Source of the DNA: Solihabitans fulvus
GTDB lineage: Bacteria > Actinomycetota > Actinomycetes > Mycobacteriales > Pseudonocardiaceae
DNA length: 64,000 nt
Assembly: GCF_008386585.1 (NCBI RefSeq)
Contig: NZ_VUOB01000011.1
Span: 22,083 to 86,082 of the forward strand
Reading direction: 5' to 3'
Of the stretch, positions 7,068-16,266 are shown piece after piece. The notes under the pieces are model-generated. The model saw nothing but the letters and a program-made list of their open reading frames with translations. It was not told the DNA's origin and made no database searches. Numbering within the stretch: the stretch's first letter is position 1; every line of letters starts with the position of its first letter. Made by a program: the position numbers and the translations under genes.

Positions 7068-9380
7068 CTAGGCCGCCTCGACGTCGTCGGCCGGGTGCAG
7101 GCCGCCGAGCAGCGCCGGCAGCTCGTCGGTGTGCACCACGCCCAGCCGCTGCGTCGCCCTGGTCAGCGCCACGTACAGATCGCTGCGGCCCCTGACCGAC
7201 TCGGCCAGGATGGTGTCCGGGTCGACGATCAGCACCGCGTCGAACTCCAGCCCCTTGGCCTGGCCGACGGTGAGCAGCACCGTCCTGGTCTCCAGCCCGT
7301 CCGGCTGCGTGCCGACCGCGATGTCGGGCACCGCAGCCGCGATCGCCGCGCCGAGCGAGTCGATGCTCCCGCCGGGCAGCAGCACCGCGAGCCTGCCCTC
7401 GCCGACGGCCGCGGCCTCGCGCGCCACGATGCCGGGCAGGGTCGCCGCAAGGTCGGCGGGCTCCACCCTGCGGTGCCACGGCGCGACGCCGGTCTCCCGC
7501 ACGGAGGTCGGCGGCACCAGCGCCGGGTCGACGCTGGCCAGCACGTCCGCCGCGACCGCCATGATCTCGGCAGGCGTGCGGTAGTTGACGGTCAGCTCCT
7601 CCAGCCGCCAACGGTCGGCGACATACGGGCTGAGCACCTCCGACCACGACGTCGTGCCGGCCAGGTCGCCGGTCTGCGCGATGTCGCCGACCACCGTCAT
7701 CGACTTGCTCGGGCAGCGCCGCATCAGCGTCCGCCAGGCCATCGCCGACAGCTCCTGCGCCTCGTCCACGATGACGTGGCCGAACGTCCAGGTGCGGTCG
7801 GCGGCGGCCCGCTCGGCCGCGGTCTCGTGGCTGCGGTTCTCGTGCCGGTCGGCCAGCCCGGCCGCGTCGACGAGGTCGGTCGCCAGCAGCATCTCCGGGT
7901 CCGCCTCGTCGTCCAGGTCGAGGATGTCCAGCACGCCCTGCGCGTAGTCGATCTCCTGCCGGCGCTCCCTGGCCTGCCGCGCCTTGATCGCCTCGTCGTC
8001 CTCGCCGAGCAGCTCGTCCGCCTCGTCCAGCAGCGGCACGTCGGCCGGCGTCCACGCGGCGTCCGGCTCGCGCACCAGCAGCGCCCGCTCCTCCTCGCTG
8101 AGGTGCCGCGCCGCGGTGGCCAGCCTGGCCGGGGAGCTGAACAGGTCGGCGAGCAGCTCCTGCGGGGTCAGCACCGGCCACAGCCGGTCGATCGCCGCCC
8201 GCACCTTCTCGTCCTCGCGCAGCTCGCGCCGGATGTCGTCGAGGTCGGCCTGGTCGAGCAGGTGCCGGCCGAGCCGGTTGGCGACCTGGCCGGCCAGCGC
8301 CGAGATCATCTCCCGCACGAACAGCCGCCGCGCCTGGTTGTGCGGCTGCCGCGAGCGCCGTGCCCTGCTCCGCGCCTGCGTGCAGGTGCGCCGGTCCAGC
8401 CGCAGCACGTCCTGCTCGAACTCGACCTCGACCGGCCGCTTCTCGGTCGGCACCTGCTGGCGGTCCTTGATCGCGGCGGCGACCACGCCGGCCATCTCGA
8501 TCCGGCCCTTGATCGCGGCGGCGTGCGGGGACTCCGCGCCGGTCGCGGTCAGCCCGGGGTACAGCTCGCCGACCGTGGACAGCAGCACGCCGGTCTCGCC
8601 GAGGGAGGGCAGCACCTGGCCGATGTAGTGCAGGAACGTCGCGTTCGGCCCGACCACCAGCACGCCGCGCTTGGCCAGCTGCCTGCGGTGCGTGTACAGC
8701 AGGTAGGCGGCGCGGTGCAGCGCGACGGCCGTCTTGCCGGTGCCGGGACCGCCCTGCACGACCAGCACGCCGTTGAGCCCGGATCGGATGATCCGGTCCT
8801 GCTCGGCCTGGATGGTCGCGACGATGTCGCTCATCTGGCCGGTTCGGCTGGCGTTCAGTGCGGCGAGCAGCGTCGCCTCGCCGGTCAACCCCTCGCGCCG
8901 CCCCTGCGCGGCCGAGGTCAGGTCGAGCACCTCGTCGTCGAGGCTGACCACCGTGCGCCGCTTGGTCCTGATGTGCCTGCGGCGGCGGACGCCCTCCGGC
9001 GAAGCCGCGGTGGCCAGGTAGAACGGACGCGCCGCCGGGGCGCGCCAGTCCATCAACAGCGGCTCGTATTCCTTGTCCTTGTCGAACAGTCCGTGCCGCC
9101 CGATATAGAAGCGGCCGTCGTCCTCGAAGTCGAGCCGGCCGAAACACAGGCCGTTCTCGACCGCGCTGAGCTGGGTGAGCTGGTCGGAGTACATCGAGGT
9201 GGACGCGTCCCGCTCGGTGCGCGCCTGCGGAGTGCCGCCGGTTTGGCGCAGCACTTCCGACAGCCGCTTCGAGGTGTATTCACGGAGGTCGTCGAGCCGG
9301 CCATAGAGCATTGACACGTATTCCTGTTCCAACTCGACGTCGCCGAGTTGGTCTTCCTGGCCGTGCGAAGGGCTTGACAA
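7068..9380 (-). CDS. helR: RNA polymerase recycling motor ATPase, HelR/HelD type
   Basis: This UvrD-like superfamily 1 ATPase frees stalled RNA polymerase; HelR members are also known to displace rifamycins. The N-terminal segment (EQEYVSMLYGRLDDLREY, then MDWRAPAARPFYLATAASPEGV) is typical of HelR. Walker A is GGPGTGKT, Walker B/motif II is VIVDEAQELS, motif III GDIAQTGD and motif VI VALTRATQRLGVVH. I prefer the TTG at 9380 (770 residues), which has AAAGGTGGGG nine bases upstream. A GTG at 9440 adds 20 residues, but that stretch uses AAA, AGA and GCT codons foreign to this genome. No rifamycin-associated element was seen upstream. Confidence 0.85.
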   Translation of the reverse strand: MSSPSHGQEDQLGDVELEQEYVSMLYGRLDDLREYTSKRLSEVLRQTGGTPQARTERDASTSMYSDQLTQLSAVENGLCFGRLDFEDDGRFYIGRHGLFDKDKEYEPLLMDWRAPAARPFYLATAASPEGVRRRRHIRTKRRTVVSLDDEVLDLTSAAQGRREGLTGEATLLAALNASRTGQMSDIVATIQAEQDRIIRSGLNGVLVVQGGPGTGKTAVALHRAAYLLYTHRRQLAKRGVLVVGPNATFLHYIGQVLPSLGETGVLLSTVGELYPGLTATGAESPHAAAIKGRIEMAGVVAAAIKDRQQVPTEKRPVEVEFEQDVLRLDRRTCTQARSRARRSRQPHNQARRLFVREMISALAGQVANRLGRHLLDQADLDDIRRELREDEKVRAAIDRLWPVLTPQELLADLFSSPARLATAARHLSEEERALLVREPDAAWTPADVPLLDEADELLGEDDEAIKARQARERRQEIDYAQGVLDILDLDDEADPEMLLATDLVDAAGLADRHENRSHETAAERAAADRTWTFGHVIVDEAQELSAMAWRTLMRRCPSKSMTVVGDIAQTGDLAGTTSWSEVLSPYVADRWRLEELTVNYRTPAEIMAVAADVLASVDPALVPPTSVRETGVAPWHRRVEPADLAATLPGIVAREAAAVGEGRLAVLLPGGSIDSLGAAIAAAVPDIAVGTQPDGLETRTVLLTVGQAKGLEFDAVLIVDPDTILAESVRGRSDLYVALTRATQRLGVVHTDELPALLGGLHPADDVEAA

Positions 9381-9549
9381 CTGTCCCCACCTTTTGCTAG
9401 CTTTTTTCTTGTCGAGTTTCTCGTTCAGTTTTCTGCGCACTGCTGACGATCGCGAACAGTGAGTCTATCAAGCCTGTTCGGGTTCTGCGCCTACTTGCGT
9501 CCACTACTGTGACGTTTCAGGCCCGGTGTTGATTCCCGGTCCGAATCAC

Positions 9550-10029
9550 CTAACCGCCGGACCGCTGCGTGTCGTGGTGCCGGAAGGACCGCAACAGCAG
9601 GTCGTGCAGCTGCGTCCGCTCCTGCTCGCTCAGCGGCGCGAACAGCAGCTCGTTGAGCCGCTCGGCCATGCCGAGGCGGCGACGCAGCGCCCGCCGGCCC
9701 GCCGTGGTGAGGTCGACGGTGTACCGCCGCCGGTCCCGCTCGTCACGGGTGCGGCTCGCGAACCCCGCGTTCTCCAGGTCGTCGAGCAGCGACACCAGGT
9801 CGCTGGCGTCGATGCGCAGCCTCGCGCTGATCTCCTTCTGGGAGGCGGGGCCGAACTCCGCGAGACAGGCCAGCACCGTCACGTGCGTGACCCGGAGGTC
9901 CTCGTCGCCGAGCAGGCCCGCGATCCGGCGGGACTCCTTGGTCAGCTGGAGCATCAGGTAGCTCGGGAACTGGAGCAGCTGCGTCGGCAGGCCCTGATCG
10001 CCTTCGGCCTGCCGCGGCTGCGTGGACAT
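9550..10029 (-). CDS. MarR-family transcriptional regulator
   Basis: The 159-residue winged-helix protein has SQKEISARLRIDASDLVSLL as recognition region and DERDRRRYTVDLT as wing, with the MarR DxRDRR signature. The ATG at 10029 is favoured. A TATGAT hexamer ends six bases before it, so the message may be leaderless. It is divergent from the dehydrogenase gene at 10122, with an inverted repeat between them, suggesting it controls that gene and itself. The ligand is unknown. Confidence 0.87.
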   Translation of the reverse strand: MSTQPRQAEGDQGLPTQLLQFPSYLMLQLTKESRRIAGLLGDEDLRVTHVTVLACLAEFGPASQKEISARLRIDASDLVSLLDDLENAGFASRTRDERDRRRYTVDLTTAGRRALRRRLGMAERLNELLFAPLSEQERTQLHDLLLRSFRHHDTQRSGG

Positions 10030-10048
10030 CGGCCCATCATAGGTATTC

Positions 10049-10064
10049 CGCACGATCGGGTGCG
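10049..10064. promoter_or_regulatory. Candidate MarR operator
   Basis: CGCACGATCGGGTGCG is a 16-base inverted repeat with perfect five-base arms in the 92-base divergent region. It overlaps the expected -35 side of the regulator's TATGAT box. Binding by the neighbouring MarR is inference. Confidence 0.35.
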
Positions 10065-10121
10065 CCCCACGAACCGGTGCGACGCCTTGCCGGCGCACAC
10101 CGCCCGCGCCAGGATGCGGTC

Positions 10122-11015
10122 ATGCAGCACGACCCGATCTCGGTGCTCGGCCTCGGCGCGATGGGGCGCCCGATGGCGCGCAACCTGGCCAGGGCCGGCT
10201 TTCCGGTCACCGTGTGGAACCGCACCCCCGGCCGGGACGGCGAGTCGCGCGCGGCCGGCGCCCGATCCGTCGCGACCCCGGCGGACGCGGCGGGCCAGGT
10301 CGTCCTGACGGTGCTGCCCGACCTGCCGCAGGTCGACCAGGTGCTGGCCGGCGACGACGGGCTGCTCGCCGGCTGGCGGCGCGCCGAGGTCGCCGCGCCG
10401 CTGCTCGTCGTGATGGGCACCGTGTCCCCGACCGGAGTCCGCGAACTCGGTGCGCGCCTCGCCGGTCACGGCGTCCGGCTGGTGGACGCGCCGGTCAGCG
10501 GCGGCGACATCGGCGCGGACGCCGGCACGCTCAGCATCATGGTCGGCGGGGACGCCGCCGACGTGCTGCGGCTCCAGCCGTTCTTCGCCGCACTTGGCAC
10601 CACCGTGCGTCACCTCGGCCCGCTCGGCGCAGGCCAGCTCACCAAGGCGTGCAACCAGATCGTGGTGGCCGCCAACCTCACCGCCATCTCCGAGGCGCTG
10701 GCCCTCGCGGTCAAGAGCGGCCTCGACCCGGCCGTCGTGGTCGAGATCCTCGACGGCGGGCTCGCCGGGAGCCAGGCGCTGAAGGTCAAGCGGGACAAGT
10801 GGCTCAACCACGACTTCACGCCGGGCGGCTCGGCCGTCAACCAGCTCAAGGACCTCGGCTTCGCGCTCGCCGAGGCCCGCGATGCCGGGGTTCCGCTGCC
10901 GGTCACGGCCGTCGTCGAGCAGCTCTACTCCGCGCTCTGCTCGCTCGGCCACGGCGACGACGACCACAGCGGCGTCTACCAGGTGCACGAGCTCCTCGCC
11001 GGCCTCCGCCGCTGA
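10122..11015 (+). CDS. NAD(P)-dependent 3-hydroxyisobutyrate dehydrogenase-like oxidoreductase
   Basis: The 297-residue beta-hydroxyacid dehydrogenase contains the Rossmann loop GLGAMGRPMARNLARAG at the N-terminus, the substrate motif DAPVSGGDIGA near residue 125, and GAGQLTKACNQI, where the lysine is catalytic. Relatives include 3-hydroxyisobutyrate dehydrogenase (valine breakdown) and tartronate semialdehyde reductase, and sequence alone does not separate these. The start is the ATG at 10122, with AGGA eleven bases upstream. It is divergent from the MarR gene, which probably controls it. Confidence 0.88.
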   Translation: MQHDPISVLGLGAMGRPMARNLARAGFPVTVWNRTPGRDGESRAAGARSVATPADAAGQVVLTVLPDLPQVDQVLAGDDGLLAGWRRAEVAAPLLVVMGTVSPTGVRELGARLAGHGVRLVDAPVSGGDIGADAGTLSIMVGGDAADVLRLQPFFAALGTTVRHLGPLGAGQLTKACNQIVVAANLTAISEALALAVKSGLDPAVVVEILDGGLAGSQALKVKRDKWLNHDFTPGGSAVNQLKDLGFALAEARDAGVPLPVTAVVEQLYSALCSLGHGDDDHSGVYQVHELLAGLRR

Positions 11016-11209
11016 CACCTGGCCAATGTCCGATCGGTCCGGATCGCGCGTTCGGTGTAGCCGTTCGAGAAAACCGCTACGGACCGTGTCCGCCAGGCGG
11101 GTCGGCACGCCACCGAACAGCTGGTTTCGCGCGCCCCAAGCCTTGCCGGCCGCACGATCACGGCAGGGTAGGCGTGTCCCCAGGGGGACTCTGCGGTCGG
11201 GAGCTGTCC

Positions 11210-11884
11210 ATGGACGCGAAGCGACGGGAAGTAGCCAGGCTCTGCCGGGCCGCGGTCGATCGGCCGCGCTGGCAGCTGGTGTTCGGCGTGCTGGTCTCCG
11301 CGTGGGCGCTGGCCTGGATCCTCGCGCAGCTGCGCCACCAGCAGCACTCCCCGCTCGGCGTGCTGCGGGGCGCGGTGAGCTGGGCCGGCATCCCGGCTGG
11401 CTGGCTGGACGACAGCACGGACTGGCTGCGCGACCCGCGCCGGCACGGGCTGTGGGCGTGGCTCGCGATCGCGGCGGGGCTGCTGTGGGCCGGCACCTCC
11501 GAGCGCGCGCAGCTGCCGGCCCTGCTCGGCTGGCTCGCGGTGCTCACCGCAGGGGAGGGCATCGGCTACGCCGCGGCCGTGCACCGAGCCGCGCTGACCA
11601 TGCTCGTGTTCGTCGCGGCGCTCGTCGTGCTGTCCGTGCTGCGCCGGCGCCACCTGGTACTGCGCAGAACCGTGCTAATCCCACGGGACGTGCTGCGCGC
11701 CGGGGTGACCGCGGCCGCGCTGACCGCCGTGGTGCCGCTGCTCGCCCCCGGTCTCGCGCTGGCCGGGCTGGTCCGCCCCTACGTCACCCGGCCGCCGAGG
11801 CCCGATCCCACCCGCGCGGTGATCCCGCTGGCCCGGCGCGAGGACGAGTACGTGCCAAGGCACGCCGACCACGCCCGGCCCTGA
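11210..11884 (+). CDS. Multi-pass membrane protein of unknown function
   Basis: The 224-residue protein has a basic N-terminus (MDAKRREVARLCR), a first membrane helix at about residues 22-40, three or four more helices between 80 and 185, and a charged, proline-rich cytoplasmic tail (RPPRPDPTRAV). GGGAG six bases before the ATG supports the start. I recognise no family motif. The TetR gene starts 49 bases after its stop in the same direction, so the two may share regulation. Confidence 0.65.
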   Translation: MDAKRREVARLCRAAVDRPRWQLVFGVLVSAWALAWILAQLRHQQHSPLGVLRGAVSWAGIPAGWLDDSTDWLRDPRRHGLWAWLAIAAGLLWAGTSERAQLPALLGWLAVLTAGEGIGYAAAVHRAALTMLVFVAALVVLSVLRRRHLVLRRTVLIPRDVLRAGVTAAALTAVVPLLAPGLALAGLVRPYVTRPPRPDPTRAVIPLARREDEYVPRHADHARP

Positions 11885-11933
11885 CCTCACCCTGGTTGTG
11901 AATCTTCTCGGCACGATGCCGGAAGATGTGTCC

Positions 11934-12599
11934 GTGACCGAGGATTCGACCAGTAGGCGGCTGGCCAGCGTGATGCGCCGGCAGCCCGTGCAGCCGCGCG
12001 GAGCCGCCACCGTAGCCGCGATCCTGGATGCCTGCGCCAAGCTGCTCACCGACCACGACTACGACGAGCTGACCACCGCGCGGATCGCCGAACGCGCCGG
12101 CGTGCCGATCGGCTCGTTCTACCAGTACTTCCCGGACAAGCGGTCGGTCGTGCACGCGCTGACCCTGCGCGGCATGCAGCAGTACGTGGCCGAGGTGGAA
12201 CGCCTCTTCGGCACCGACGACGTCGCGCTGGACTGGCGCGGCGCGGTGAACCAGGTGTTCGGCGTGTACCTGCGGATGCTGGACGAGGTGCCCGGGTTCG
12301 GCCGGGTGCGGTTCAGCGACGTGATCGACAACCGCCGCCTCGACCCGGAGGCCGACCAGTACGTGTTCATGGCCGCCCGGCTCGGCGAGCTGTTCGCGGC
12401 CAGGTTCTGCGAGCCGGGAGAGCCGAGCGCCGACACCGTGTCGCTCGCCTTCCGGATGTCGGTCGAGGCGGCGGACGCGCTGCTCAAACTGGCCGAGCGG
12501 GTGCCGCAGGAGCGGCGCGAGCACGTGCTGCTCGCCGCGCACGGCGTGGTGATGCAGTTGCTCGGCGAGGTGTTCGACGCGGAGCAGCGGGCCGACTGA
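11934..12599 (+). CDS. TetR-family transcriptional regulator
   Basis: About 221 residues. The N-terminal helix-turn-helix is clear: LTTARIAERAGVPIGSFYQYFPDKRSVVHAL. The C-terminal helical domain would bind an unknown ligand. The GTG at 11934 is chosen because GGAAGA lies seven bases upstream; GTG at 11898 and ATG at 11916 are in frame. ATCTTC (11902-11907) and GAAGAT (11922-11927) form a possible autoregulatory site over these starts. It lies between an unknown membrane protein and an FAD reductase in the same direction; either could be a target. Confidence 0.87.
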   Translation: MTEDSTSRRLASVMRRQPVQPRGAATVAAILDACAKLLTDHDYDELTTARIAERAGVPIGSFYQYFPDKRSVVHALTLRGMQQYVAEVERLFGTDDVALDWRGAVNQVFGVYLRMLDEVPGFGRVRFSDVIDNRRLDPEADQYVFMAARLGELFAARFCEPGEPSADTVSLAFRMSVEAADALLKLAERVPQERREHVLLAAHGVVMQLLGEVFDAEQRAD

Positions 12600-12679
12600 C
12601 TTCTTACGGTTCGCTGGTCCCGCCCGCCGCACGGGCCGACGGATTTGCCCAGTGGCCACACAGGGTGTGTGGTGGCGTG

Positions 12680-14098
12680 GTGACCACCGACAGCTTTGAC
12701 GTGATCGTGATCGGCGCCGGCCCAGTCGGCGAGAACGCCGCCGCCCGTGCCGTGCGCGGCGGCCTGACCGCAGCGCTGGTCGAGGCCGAACGGGTCGGCG
12801 GCGAGTGCTCCTACTGGGCCTGCATGCCGAGCAAGGCGCTGCTGCGACCCGGCCACGCCATGGCCGCCGCCCGCAGGCTGCCCGGCGTGCCGGTCGGCGA
12901 GCAGCTCGACGCCGCCGCCGTGCTGGCCAGGCGCGACGAGTTCACCTCGCACTGGGACGACGCTGGCCAGGTCGGCTGGGCCGAGGGCGCCGGCATCGCC
13001 GTGATCCGGGGCCACGGCAGGCTCTCCGGCCCGCGCGAGGTCACCGTGCGCGCGGCCGACGGCTCCGTGCGGACCCTCACCGCGGCGCACGCCGTCGTCG
13101 TGTGCACCGGCAGCGTGCCGGTGCAGCCGCCCATCCCCGGGCTCGCGGAGACCCCGACCTGGGGCTCGCGCGAGGCGACCTCGGCGCACGAGGTGCCAGG
13201 CAGGCTCGCCGTGCTCGGCGGCGGCGTCGTCGGCGTCGAGCTGGCGCAGGCGTGGGCCAGGCTCGGTTCGCAGGTGACCCTCGTGGTGTCCCAGGACCGG
13301 CCGCTGGCGCGGTTCGAGGACTTCGTCGGCGACCTGGTCGCCGACGGGCTGCGCGCGGACGGCGTCGAGCTGCTGCTCGGCGCGACCACGGAACGGGTGT
13401 CGGCCGTCGAGGACGGCGTGGAACTGGTGCTGGCCGACGGAAAGCGAATCGTCGCCGACCAGCTGCTCGTCGCCACCGGCCGCCGCCCGGCCACCGAGGA
13501 CCTCGGCGTCGAGCTGTTCGGGCTGGAGCCGGGCAGGGCGCTGACCGTGGACGACTCCGGCGTCGTGTCCGGTGTGGACGGTGGCTGGCTGTACGCGGCA
13601 GGCGACGTCACCGGGCGCGCCCCGCTCACCCACCAGGGCAAGTACGCGGCGCGGGCGGTCGGCGACGCCATCGCGGCGCGGGCGGCCGGCTCGCTCACCG
13701 GCGACCCCGAGCCGTGGAGCGGCCTCGCCTCGACCGCCGACCACACCGCCGTGCCGCAGGTCGTGTTCACCGACCCCGAGGTGGCCTTCGTCGGCCGCAC
13801 CGCCGAGCAGGCGCGGCAGGCCGGGCTCGACGTCAGGGTCGTCGAGATCGACATCGCGGTGGCGGGCTCGTCGCTGCACGCCGACGGCTACACCGGCAAG
13901 GCGTCCATGGTCGTCGACGAGGGGCGGCGCGTGCTGGTCGGGCTGACCTTCGTCGGCCCTGACGTCGCCGAGCTGCTGCACGCGGCCACCATCGCGATCG
14001 TCGGCGAGGTGCCGATCGACCGGCTCTGGCACGCCGTGCCGGCCTACCCGACGATCAGCGAGGTGTGGCTGCGGCTCCTGGAGGCCTACGGCCTGTGA
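12680..14098 (+). CDS. FAD-dependent disulfide reductase-like protein, atypical active site
   Basis: The roughly 472-residue flavoprotein has the lipoamide dehydrogenase/mercuric reductase fold: FAD loop VIGAGPVGENAAARA, redox pair CSYWAC in GGECSYWACMPSK, NAD loop VLGGGVVGVELAQ, second FAD motif YAAGDVTG, and a C-terminal dimerisation domain. In true lipoamide dehydrogenases the C-terminal base lies in HPTxxE; here it is YPTISE, so the histidine is replaced by tyrosine. This class is common in actinomycetes and its substrate is unknown. A genuine lpd gene is at 52 kb. The start is ambiguous among GTG codons at 12665, 12677 and 12680. Confidence 0.83.
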   Translation: MTTDSFDVIVIGAGPVGENAAARAVRGGLTAALVEAERVGGECSYWACMPSKALLRPGHAMAAARRLPGVPVGEQLDAAAVLARRDEFTSHWDDAGQVGWAEGAGIAVIRGHGRLSGPREVTVRAADGSVRTLTAAHAVVVCTGSVPVQPPIPGLAETPTWGSREATSAHEVPGRLAVLGGGVVGVELAQAWARLGSQVTLVVSQDRPLARFEDFVGDLVADGLRADGVELLLGATTERVSAVEDGVELVLADGKRIVADQLLVATGRRPATEDLGVELFGLEPGRALTVDDSGVVSGVDGGWLYAAGDVTGRAPLTHQGKYAARAVGDAIAARAAGSLTGDPEPWSGLASTADHTAVPQVVFTDPEVAFVGRTAEQARQAGLDVRVVEIDIAVAGSSLHADGYTGKASMVVDEGRRVLVGLTFVGPDVAELLHAATIAIVGEVPIDRLWHAVPAYPTISEVWLRLLEAYGL

Positions 14099-14101
14099 GC
14101 G

Positions 14102-15391
14102 CTACTGGGTGAGCGGCAGCTGCTGCGCCTGCTTGGCGAGGTTCAGCAGCGCGGGGTCGGTCGCGGTCGACTGCCCGTCGGCCCACACGGCCTGCGCCAC
14201 CCGGATCCGGTTGTCCTGGACGGAACTCGCGTAGGCGGCCCGGTCGAAGTTGGCCGGGCCGCCCGGCCACGTCCTGCCCTCCCGAACCAGGTCGTTGACG
14301 CCGCCAGCGCCCGGGGTGTCCAGCACCGCGCGGAGCTGCGCCCCGGCCGCCGCGTCGGCGACGGTGATCTCCGCGACGCTGACCGCGACCTTGCGGCCGT
14401 TCACGCTCGTCTCGTACTGGGCCCGTTGCAGGCCGGTGCAGCCGTGCTGGGTCAGCCACGTCCGCGCGTCGCCGAAGGAGTGGCCTGCGCAGTCGGTGTC
14501 CTTCGCCGCGCCCTCCGGCGCGAAGGTCAGGCCGGCCATCGCGACGGTCGTCGGCCGCGCCGAGGTGGTCGGCGGCGCGGCGCTCGGCGTGTCGCCCGAG
14601 GTCGCCGCCACGATGATGCCGAGCAGCACCAGCAGCCCGAACACGCCGGCCGCCGCGTACGGCGCCCAGTGCGGCAGCGGCGGCAACGGTCGCCTCGGCT
14701 TCCGTTCCGCGCCGCGCTCGGCGCCGTCCTTGCCCCCGATCCTGGGGATCAGCATGGTGCTCGCGCTGGCCAGATCGGTGGTGACCGCGTCGGGGAAGCC
14801 CTCGGCGAGCAGCTGCCCGGTGTCCGGCGGGGAGCCCTCGGACATGACCACGCCCAGCAGCCTGCTGGCCTGGTCGACGGTGCACGGCCGTTCGCAGGTG
14901 GCCAGCTCGCGCGCGGCGGCCAGCAGCGTGGTCGGCTCGGGGTGCAGCACCCGCACGCCCCGGTTCAGGTCGACGGTGGGCTGGACGACCTTGCCGACGT
15001 AGGGGCCGACGGCGATCACCGTGCTCACCGGCAGCGGCTCGGCCCGCATGGCCTGCAACCGGTTGGCCACCGTGGTGGCGGCCGCGAGCGCCTCGGTGGC
15101 CGGGTTGACCGCGCCGTCGGTGCGCACCAGCGGCCAGCCGTCGATCGCCCACCCTCCGGTGAGCGGGGCCTCCAGTCGCATCGCCGGGTCGGGCAGGTCG
15201 ACGCCGACCACGACGAGCACGCCCCGCGGCAGCACGATCACCGCGTCGAGCGGCCGCGGGCAGCCGGGCGGCTGGACCCCGAGCAGCGCGACGCCGCCAA
15301 GGACCGCCTTTCCGACGCCCCAGGTGCTCAGGGCCGCGCGGACATCGACACCCACCACGGAGGGCTGTTCACCAAGCCGCACCAGACGCAA
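14102..15391 (-). CDS. Single-pass membrane protein with NERD-like N-terminal domain
   Basis: Preferred start is TTG at 15391, ten bases after GAGGAGG, giving about 429 residues; a GTG at 15442 lacks a ribosome site. The N-terminal half (AVIVLPRGVLVVVGVDL, then GGWAIDGWPL) resembles the nuclease-related NERD fold, but the expected catalytic residues are not obvious, so no nuclease activity is claimed. One membrane helix follows (AAAGVFGLLVLLGIIVAA), then a Thr/Pro linker and an extracytoplasmic domain with two cysteines. The stop lies three bases from that of the convergent FAD reductase. Function unknown. Confidence 0.7.
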   Translation of the reverse strand: MRLVRLGEQPSVVGVDVRAALSTWGVGKAVLGGVALLGVQPPGCPRPLDAVIVLPRGVLVVVGVDLPDPAMRLEAPLTGGWAIDGWPLVRTDGAVNPATEALAAATTVANRLQAMRAEPLPVSTVIAVGPYVGKVVQPTVDLNRGVRVLHPEPTTLLAAARELATCERPCTVDQASRLLGVVMSEGSPPDTGQLLAEGFPDAVTTDLASASTMLIPRIGGKDGAERGAERKPRRPLPPLPHWAPYAAAGVFGLLVLLGIIVAATSGDTPSAAPPTTSARPTTVAMAGLTFAPEGAAKDTDCAGHSFGDARTWLTQHGCTGLQRAQYETSVNGRKVAVSVAEITVADAAAGAQLRAVLDTPGAGGVNDLVREGRTWPGGPANFDRAAYASSVQDNRIRVAQAVWADGQSTATDPALLNLAKQAQQLPLTQ

Positions 15392-15678
15392 CGCACCGAC
15401 ACCTCCTCGCGACCGCCGCCCGATCGGCGCCGCCGGATTCACACCGTAGCGCCGCGCGGGCCGGTAGCCGGCACGGACAGGCGTTGGTCACTGCCCCAAG
15501 GGCCCGGTTATCCGGGTTGATCGGACACGGACGGGTGATCCGTTTCGCTGTTCAACCTGGTTCATATGGCGGACGGAGCGGAACCCAGGGCAGAATGACG
15601 CAACGGGTGGTCGCTCTTGATCGTCTGCTGATGAGGTCGTAGGGGAAGACGTCCCTCGTCGAGTAGCGGAGGTCAGTA

Positions 15679-16182
15679 GTGAGCAACCGTGGCAGCACCA
15701 GTGGCGTGGTCTACGTCCACTCGTCGCCGTCTGCGGTCTGTCCGCACGTCGAGTGGGCGATCTCGGGCACCCTCGGGGACCGGGCAGACCTCCGTTGGAC
15801 GGCACAGCCCGCAGCACCAGGCCAGTTGCGGGCCGAATGCGTCTGGACCGGCGACGCCGGCACCGGCGGTCGGCTCGCGTCCGCGTTGCGGGCTTGGCCG
15901 ATGATTCGATTCGAGGTCACCGAGGAACCGAGCAGCGGCGTGGACGGCGAGCGATTCTGCTTCGCCCCTGTCCTCGGCCTGTGGCATGCCCGCACGAGCG
16001 CGAACGGGGACATCGTCGTCTCCGAGGACCAGCTCCGCGCGCTCGCCGCACGCAGCAGGGGAGGGGAGTCCTTCGCGCACAGCGTGGACGAACTGCTCGG
16101 CGCGGCGTGGGACGACGCGCTCGAGCCGTTCCGGAGGGCAGGTGACGGCGCGCCGGTGACCTGGCTGCATCGCGTGGGCTGA
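15679..16182 (+). CDS. DUF3145 family protein
   Basis: The 167-residue cytosolic protein matches actinobacterial DUF3145: VVYVHSSPSAVCPHVEWA at the start, a LRWTAQPAAPGQLRAE segment, then RFEVTEEPSSGVDGERF. GGAGG is well placed before the GTG start. Members are conserved beside the fabD-fabH-acpP-fabF cluster in many actinomycetes, which hints at a role around fatty-acid synthesis, but no activity is known to me. The last codons and stop region are duplicated just downstream (see the repeats at 16165 and 16245). Confidence 0.88.
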   Translation: MSNRGSTSGVVYVHSSPSAVCPHVEWAISGTLGDRADLRWTAQPAAPGQLRAECVWTGDAGTGGRLASALRAWPMIRFEVTEEPSSGVDGERFCFAPVLGLWHARTSANGDIVVSEDQLRALAARSRGGESFAHSVDELLGAAWDDALEPFRRAGDGAPVTWLHRVG

Positions 16183-16186
16183 CGGG
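16165..16186 (+). repeat. 22-base direct repeat, copy 1 (3' end of DUF3145 gene)
   Basis: This copy covers the last codons of the DUF3145 gene (WLHRVG end, TGA) plus four bases. It is identical to positions 16245-16266, a period of 80 bases. Confidence 0.85.
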
Positions 16187-16244
16187 CGCTGAGTACGGCC
16201 CGAGTGCGGTGTCGCGCGGGCTGACTCTGTCCGATGGGCACTGT

Positions 16245-16266
16245 CTGCATCGCGTGGGCTGACGGG
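16245..16266 (+). repeat. 22-base direct repeat, copy 2
   Basis: Exact second copy of the DUF3145 3' end in the intergenic region. A second, interleaved pair (TGCGGTGTCGCG at 16205 and 16272) shows more than one local duplication. Confidence 0.85.

Noticed and set aside
7095..9314. Long plus-strand frame opposite the helR-like gene
   Set aside because: Antisense shadow of a gene with complete helicase motifs; its composition is that of a mirrored high-GC codon pattern.
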